64,000 bases of DNA from Silene latifolia. Its lineage: Eukaryota > Streptophyta > Magnoliopsida > Caryophyllales > Caryophyllaceae. The notes under the pieces are model-generated. The model searched no databases, was not told the DNA's origin, and worked only from the letters and a program-made list of their open reading frames with translations. Each line of letters starts with the position of its first letter. Position 1 is the stretch's first letter. Shown here piece by piece: positions 59,201-64,000 of the stretch. The stretch lies in assembly GCF_048544455.1 (NCBI RefSeq), contig NC_133530.1:18901748-18965747 (forward strand). The letters run 5' to 3'. The position numbers were made by a program, and so were the translations under genes.

Positions 59201-60293
59201 ATAGAGTTGGAACCCCATACTTCTATGGTTTTTCATTCCAATTTATTTCATTCTTATGCAGCGAACCAAATGAGCCCTTAATGTGACCGTTAAAAAAAGT
59301 AAAATAAACCACAAAAAAAAAAAAGAAGGGAGCTTATTGAATTTGTTTAGGACTCTCCACCCATTGTGTTAAACAATTAGTCTTGCTGAAGACGGGTCGG
59401 AGCAAGTGACGGATAATGACACTCACAAAACGTATAGGGAGATAAGGTGGGGCACCCCCATGTGCTTCCCTCTCTCCTCTATTTGGGTCATTTGTGAGGG
59501 AAAATGGTATCCGTCACTCCAAAATGACGGTTACGTGCCGTCACAAATGAGATTTTGTGTTAAAAGAAACATTTAATGAGACCGTTGAAAAAGTAAATAA
59601 AACACACACAAAAAAAAAAAAGTTGAGAATTGATATATTGATTAAAAGACAATAACTTCTACCACTAGACTAAGTCTATTTTCCTGTTCTTATTTAGCAT
59701 TTAGTTGTAGTTGTTTCGTCATTAATTTTATTTGGGGTAGCAAAAAAACGACTTTTTTACTTATTTTTTTTGCTTGGGGTAGCGGCGCCGGCCACTACCG
59801 CTTACAACCAGATGGCTTTGCCCCTGCTTGCAAGCATACCATTCTATTTGTGTAAAACCGTTTTATACAAGTATTTGTGTTAAGTCAGTCTTGCATACAA
59901 GTTATTACAATTTGTTTGGGTTTGGTACCACAGCAAATACCATCAAAATATGCGGCTGAATACTTCATAAATGCGCAAGGAACCGGTACACTTCAAAATG
60001 CAGCTGGTGATACATGGCCGATAAAATACAATAGCAGTTCGCGGCCAAAGGTTCTGAAATTTTCTTGGGGATGGAAGGAGTTTGCGTTGGACAATAAATT
60101 ATGCGTCAATGATATTTGTGTTTTTGAGTTGATTAATGCAGTCGAGTGTTTGTTCAAAGTTGAAATAATCCGACATTCATCTCCAGCTTCAACTTCAAGT
60201 GTTAGTGTTGGTGTTGGTGTTGGCGTTGGCGTTGGTGTAGCTGGTCCGAGTACTAATCGACGATTAACACGTTCTTTTCGGAACTTTGTATAG
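53253..60293 (+). CDS. B3-domain protein D, with a 4.5-kb third intron
   Basis: Exons are 53253-53333, 54731-55055, 55291-55451 and 59934-60293. Phases agree and total 308 residues. First B3 domain: FFRIIVEP, VIPIKFM, GKTWKVKLLKENGRAWFNDGW, GHFLMFTYGG. Second: NPSFAIRMHPTHV, QIPSKYAAEYF, GDTWPIKY, GWKEFALDNKLCVNDICVFEL. The tail has a Val-Gly run (SVSVGVGVGVGVGV) made by a GTTGGY repeat. Intron 1 holds a hairpin element and intron 3 holds a set of nested DNA transposons. Exon 4 is assigned to this gene because the intron flank (CATACCATTC, GTATTTGTGTTAAGT) is shared with gene E. The donor of exon 3 is duplicated. It may still be functional if the large intron is spliced. Otherwise it would be a truncated gene. 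Confidence 0.75.
53443..54120. mobile_element. Inserted element with internal hairpin in intron 1 of D
   Basis: Gene C lacks this segment at the equivalent place. It starts CTAGTATAGATCCCGCGCGAA and ends near TTTAGTATAAGAG, a style common in plant non-autonomous elements. Inside, 53548-53902 forms an inverted repeat with arms of about 110-150 bp (TACAGCCTTTTATAAACCTC and its reverse). The superfamily is not determined. Confidence 0.6.
55431..55518 (+). repeat. 44-bp tandem duplication across the exon 3 donor of D
   Basis: The unit ACTCGTAATAACTTTCGTAT|GGTAAG occurs at 55431 and again at 55475. Both copies hold the GT donor. The first gives the length seen in gene C. Confidence 0.85.
55515..56575. 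mobile_element. Inserted AT-rich sequence in intron 3 of D
   Basis: It starts ACTAGTATTGGTGCCCAGC and is absent from gene E, where the flanks GTACTACATAAG and AGTATGTCAGAAC are nearly adjacent. It contains degenerate tandem repeats of TTTCACTACTCCCGC..GTAATTATTGTTAC (about 55670-55940) and a perfect 35-bp inverted repeat (55965-55999 and 56532-56566) that may bound a nested element. No coding part is seen. Confidence 0.5.
57558..58960. mobile_element. Mutator-like non-autonomous element (1.4 kb)
   Basis: Ends are AGACCTGTCAAA and TTTGACAGGTCT. The perfect 9-bp repeat ACTCTTCCC flanks it (57549-57557 and 58961-58969). Both end regions are rich in ACCCGACCCG. The middle holds a minisatellite of about 105-bp units (CCACGTCATCACCTTGAAGT) and a CACTA-type terminus. 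Confidence 0.8.
57960..58189 (-). mobile_element. CACTA-type terminal fragment
   Basis: Read on the minus strand it begins CACTACAAAGAAAACGCGGG and has many subterminal copies of TGACGGAAATTCCGTCA-like motifs, as in En/Spm (CACTA) elements. Only one terminus is found. The fragment lies within the minisatellite of the Mutator-like element. Confidence 0.7.
58989..59277. mobile_element. Tourist-like MITE (289 bp)
   Basis: Ends are GGGGGTGTTTAGTTGG and, reversed, GGGCTCATTTGGTTCG. TTA is duplicated at 58986-58988 and 59278-59280. The nearby duplicate at 59565-59585 has the uninterrupted AAACATTTAATG. Confidence 0.85.
59374..59555. mobile_element. MITE with 9-bp TSD, Mutator-like
   Basis: TGTGTTAAA flanks it (59365-59373 and 59556-59564). 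Ends are CAATTAGTCTTGCTGAAGAC and, reversed, AAAATCTCATTTGTGACGG, only partly alike. Confidence 0.55.
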
Positions 60294-60653
60294 TTGATCG
60301 GAAGGCTAGGGAAAAGAAGGCTCCCGGAGAAGTCAGAAACTATACTTCTCGTATTATTTTGGTGGTTTATGTAGTTCATTGTTAAAATTCTTGAGACACT
60401 GGATTATGGACTATGCTTAGCCGCTTAGGTAGATCGACTCGTAACTCGTTCCTTCGTTTTGATTTGTATACTATATAATGTTTACTCCAAATCTTAACTA
60501 AACTATGGTATTTGAATGTTTAATCTAATACTATGTCAACTAAAATCATCTTTGTGCTGGAAAATATTTAGTGATTTAAGAATTATTTAATTTAGTGAGT
60601 TTTATTATTTGACTAAGAATGGCGATGAGCTTTATTATGATCATTTTATCTTT
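60294..60653 (+). other. 3' flank of gene D
   Basis: No gene or repeat is recognised. It resembles the 3' flank of gene C in short stretches (GTATAGTTGATCG, GACTATGCTTAG). Confidence 0.6.
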
Positions 60654-61130
60654 TGTGACCGTTGGACAGTGTGTAACGTTTCACCATTTATTTGGGGTGG
60701 TTAATTAGTATTTAATGGCCAAGTAATTACCACCATATGCTTAATCAGCTATAAAATGAAGACAGTGGTGTTTGTCTTTCTTGGTCTAACTATTGACTCA
60801 TTGAGTAGATAGGCTAGAAGGGACATACACTTGTTCCGATTTGATCAATTCGTTTATTACATATATTTTCATAAAATTATTATTGAGCATCGGGCGATTA
60901 TCGGTTCGGGGATTCCTCTTGCTACTACCGAAGGAGTCCAACGGGTTGTATCTTGGGAGAGTAACGCTAACCAGTGGATACGTTATCTCTCTCAGGAAAG
61001 CGCCTAGCGCGATTCGACCCATGTTACATCTTTCTATTCTATTCTCTTTTATATTATTTACATCTTTATATTTATTATATTTACGTTGTAATATTATTTA
61101 CGGTAATATTATGCTCCACTTTTTCTAACA
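60654..61130 (+). mobile_element. Solo-LTR candidate
   Basis: The segment starts TGTGACCGTTGGACAG, has a TATA box (CTATAAAATG, about 60750) and ends TTCTAACA. CTTT lies on both sides, but a full 5-bp target repeat is not clear. It sits directly before the ubiquitin fragment. Tentative. Confidence 0.35.
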
Positions 61131-61172
61131 CTTTGCAGGGAAGCAATTGGACTATTGGAGGATGGGCGCACC
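61131..61172 (+). pseudogene. Polyubiquitin fragment (42 bp)
   Basis: CTTTGCAGGGAAGCAATTGGA and, after a short extra segment, GGATGGGCGCACC match the second unit of the polyubiquitin gene (43628-43665). The sequence then jumps to the far 3' flank (TGCCCAACC.ATTTGA.GGATCAAGTG, as at 44270). It is a scar at the edge of the duplicated block that contains gene E's 5' half. Confidence 0.8.
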
Positions 61173-61747
61173 TGCCCAACCTATTTGACGGATCAAGTGC
61201 TAACCTAGACCATCTCTCGATAAATGTTAACATACATTGTTATTTACAGTAGCAAGATAGTGGTAACAATTTATTGACATAAACTATGACTTGTTGATCA
61301 TATTCTCTGAACAGACAAACTCCACTTGAAAGTTGAGATCATTTTTTGCATGTAAGACAAGTGGTTAATCTGTTTTTATTGAAATATTCCCCTAAATTGA
61401 ACACTTTGCATCTTTTTCCATTTTTCTGAACCAAACTTCAAATCGTAAGACGGTCCTATTGTAATTGTATAAAAATATTCTCGTATCTCATTTTACTATC
61501 AATAAATTAGCCATTTGTTTGGGTGGAGAGGGGTGATTCGAACCCGTGACTTATTGTCCATAATACTTCTATCTTAACCGCCAGTCTAAGACATATTCAG
61601 TATAAATTAGTGAATTTTATGAGAATATACTGTCCCACCATGTGAGTCCGTTATGTTTTTTTCTGGGCTATTGATTACCTATAGACTGCTGTTTCACACT
61701 TACACTTTAAACTGTAATAAGTTTGTGAAATTAAGGGAATCTTCTTC

Positions 61748-63125
61748 ATGGCTGTTGATGATCTTCCTAATAACTTTCCAAGCTTCTTCAAGATAATTCT
61801 TGAGCCTCGACACGACCTTCGTAAATTGGTAATTTACTCAACTTTTTACCAGTTTCCTTTTCTGTACTTTCAATGACAAATTGTGTTAATATGGTGTTTT
61901 TTCATCTTCATTCATCTGTTTCGTTATCTTATGACTTTCTAACTGTCATGAAACCATCTCAACCAAAAGCTTAACCTTAAACTGATGGTTGGAGTTCCAA
62001 GTTCCTTTTCCCATTAAACTTGAAATGTTGGATGTAACTACGATCTCTCCCTACCTGGTGCTAATATTCCACTTTAGATTTGAGGAGGGTGGAATTGGCT
62101 CTGATACCATGTAATGAAACCATCTCAACCAAAAGTTTAAACTGAACTGATGGTTGGAGTCCCAAGTTCGATTTTATACTCACTAGTTCGCTGCCCTAAA
62201 ATGTATCAGGCAATTCCGAAGAAGTTTATGACAGAATATGGGATTGAACTTACGGATGTTGTAATCCTCAAAATTCCGACTGGTAAGACCTGGGAAGTCG
62301 AGTTACTGAAAGAAAACGGCAGGACTTGGTTTAATGATGGTTGGAATAAAGTTGTAAAGTTCTGTTCAATATGTCATGGACATTTCTTAATGTTTACTTA
62401 TGAAGGAAAGTCTCGGTTCAATGTGTATATTTTCGACATGACCGCCTGTGAGATTGAGTACCCTCTTGATCGTCATGAAACCAGTGAAGTTCGGAAGAGA
62501 GTGATCAGTAAAAATAGGACCATGATATCAAGGAAAGGTGGTTTATTTACCCGTAAGGATATCAAGAAGGTTAATTCTTATCGGTTCAAAAACCCTTCTT
62601 TTGCCATTGTACTGCACCCAACTCATGTGACGCCTACTCTTAATTACTTTCGTTTGGTAAGAATGAATTTTATTCATTGTACTACATAAGTATGTCAGAA
62701 CATTGCATGCATACCATTCCATATGTGTAAAAACCGTCTTATACAAGTATTTGTGTTAAGTTAGTATTGTGTAAGACGGTTTTACATTACTACTGTTGTA
62801 TAACGGTTTGATTTGTTTTGGTTTGGTGCGACAGCAAATACCATCAAATTTTGCGGCTGAATACTTAACAAATGCACAAGGGTACGGCACACTTGAAAAT
62901 GCAACTGGGGATACATGGCCGATTAGATGCGTTCGAAGTACGTTAAAGCGTATGATATTGACTTGGGGATGGAAGGAGTTTGTAGTGGACAACAAATTAC
63001 GCGTCCGTGATATTTGTGTTTTTGAGTTGATAAATGCAGTCGAGTGTTTGTTCAAAGTTGAAATAATCCGACATTCATCTCCCGCATCAAGTGTGGATGT
63101 TTGTGTAGCTGGTCCGAGTATGTAA
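61748..63125 (+). CDS. B3-domain protein E, fused exons 2/3, chimeric
   Basis: Exons are 61748-61828, 62210-62656 and 62835-63125, open with consistent phases, 272 residues. Exon 1 is identical in protein to gene B. The first B3 domain is B-like (IPKKFMTEYG, CHGHFLMFTYEG, FNVYIFDMTACEIEYPLDRHET). From FTRKDIKKVNSY onward it is D-like (HPTHVT, QIPS.FAAEY, TLENATGDTWPI). The intron present in B, C and D between these parts is absent, along with about 18 residues of the next exon. The C-terminus is cut short by an LTR-like sequence starting at 63121, which supplies the stop codon. Both B3 domains remain largely complete, so a protein could be made. Confidence 0.8.
61949..62171 (-). mobile_element. 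Very small TRIM (SMART-like) in intron 1 of E
   Basis: Two direct repeats of about 57 bp (61949-62005 and 62115-62171) share TGAAACCATCTCAACCAAAAG and GATGGTTGGAGT. On the minus strand the first is followed by TGGTATCAGAGCC (62109-62097), the tRNA-Met primer site, and a purine tract (ATGGGAAAAGG) precedes the second. Total length is about 223 bp without coding. Confidence 0.7.
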
Positions 63126-64000
63126 TACCCGGAAAATATATATTTTACGTACTAAATAATTTCAAGTATTATAATAATGATATTTAGTTAAGATATTTAT
63201 ATTTTTACCTAAGACTAATTATTGTCATATTTATCCAATAGGATTTGTGCAAGTTTAACATTTCTTCATAATTAAGAAAGAAGAAGCAAAGAGGAAATTG
63301 AGTTTGTAATCCCTCATGATCATCACGTAGCATGCAGCCGACTTTGGAAGGCTATAAATAGCCCCTTCCCCATTCATTTTGTTAACTCACTGAAACTTAA
63401 TATCACTATTATTTCTTAACTAGGTCCATGTTAATTAAGTAAGGTATGATTTCAGGACCCTTTATCGTAGAAATTAGTAATTTCTTCAAAATAAGATGAT
63501 ATTATAAGTAAACATTTATAGAAATAATGATTATAGAGACCATGTTATTGTTGTTATTCCATTCACATGTTAATTTTATGTCCATTATATTATAGTGTTC
63601 ATGCTCATTTTTCATATAATGTTCATTTGGCCAATTGTAGCATTCGGGATACGATTACGGGAGGGGGACAACATTACAAATTTGACCTATGTACATGGAA
63701 GGGGGCACAGCCTCATGTGAACTACGGTTCTGATTATTACATCGGTAAAAATGCTGTGGGGTTTACACGGGTCTTAGACTCGGGATCCTGTGTACATGGA
63801 GGAGGGCTTAGCCCGGGGAGTTTTTACTCCGTAATGTGTCTCATTTCAGTAATAGTAGACCGGTAATCTATATTTTGCATATTATGCATATTATGATAAA
63901 ATGACAGGTTATGCATGTCTATTTAATATTTATTTGACTGTATTCATATGACCTATTTTCTATACTTGTGAGATGTGAATTGAGTAAAATATTAAAATGG
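63121..64000 (+). mobile_element. LTR-like sequence at the window end (partial)
   Basis: Homology to gene D exon 4 stops exactly at CCGAGTA, and the following sequence starts TGTAATACCCGG, a typical plant LTR start. A TATA box (CTATAAATAGCC) lies at about 63353. The right end, target repeat and family lie beyond the window. A frame of 99 codons at 63567-63866 shows no recognised similarity. Confidence 0.55.

Larger units (their letters stand above)
57524..59625 (+). repeat. Tandem duplication of about 100 bp, each copy hit by other elements
   Basis: Copy 1 (GAGCTTATTGAATTTGTTTA at 57526) is interrupted by the elements at 57558-58960 and 58989-59277. Copy 2 (same start at 59329) is interrupted by the element at 59374-59555. 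With inserts removed, both read on through AAAAGAAACATTTAATG and end in a long A run. Confidence 0.75.
56615..59826. mobile_element. hAT-like element, swollen by nested insertions
   Basis: Ends are CAGGGACGAAGCCAG and, reversed, CAGGGGCAAAGCCAT. The flanking 8-bp repeats are CGTGCAAG (56607-56614) and CTTGCAAG (59827-59834), seven of eight equal. It contains a Mutator-like element, two smaller MITEs and a duplicated segment. No hAT transposase is seen. It lies in intron 3 of gene D. Confidence 0.7.

Noticed and set aside
59934-60293. Orphan B3 exon as a separate gene
   Set aside because: The splice acceptor, phase and intron flank match the missing exon 4 of gene D, and no start or first exons lie between.

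Overview
The window is plant nuclear DNA. It has spliced genes with GT-AG introns, a polyubiquitin gene, a VRN1/REM-type B3 gene cluster, plant Ty3/gypsy lineages (Athila, Tat/Retand-like, chromovirus), Tourist, hAT, Mutator and CACTA pieces, and an RTE LINE with a (TTG)n tail. The Retand-like LTR and the general repeat style suggest Caryophyllales, perhaps Caryophyllaceae. That placement is an inference and is weak.

Left part (1-4.2 kb): a LINE-like 3' end split by a Tat/Retand-type solo LTR (37-631, TSD ATTGT), then a 2.2-kb Athila-like solo LTR (1249-3482, TSD CAAAA) that holds a reverse-strand retroposon. The last exon of a minus-strand VWA-domain gene follows and carries a 171-bp hAT MITE.

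Centre (4.2-37.3 kb): one exon of that VWA gene is split by a four-level nest of retroelements. A TRIM (4203-37263, TSD GTAGC) holds an Athila element (4687-36707, TSD GATGC). The Athila 3' LTR holds a chromovirus (18430-35142, TSD AACGT), whose pol end holds a related younger chromovirus (24941-33372, TSD TTAGA). All four target duplications can be read directly. The coding parts of the three large elements are broken. The Athila element and both chromoviruses carry dense arrays of short palindromes in their LTRs and internal leaders, with a different palindrome core in each family.

Right part (37.3-64 kb): the 5' exons of the VWA gene, then a two-unit polyubiquitin gene whose TATA box was hit by a Mutator-like element (9-bp TSD ATAAATATC). 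Five tandem B3-domain genes follow on the plus strand: A is a remnant, and B, C, D and E have open, phase-consistent exons. Exon-intron structure is shared (81-bp exon 1, phase-0 first intron, phase-1 second intron, phase-0 third intron). C and D share their promoter region. E looks like a chimera of a B-like 5' half and a D-like 3' half, and is preceded by a ubiquitin fragment that marks the duplicated block. Introns and promoters of C, D and E are loaded with small transposons, and several insertions can be dated against empty sites in sister copies. The window ends in an LTR-like sequence that begins inside the last codons of gene E.
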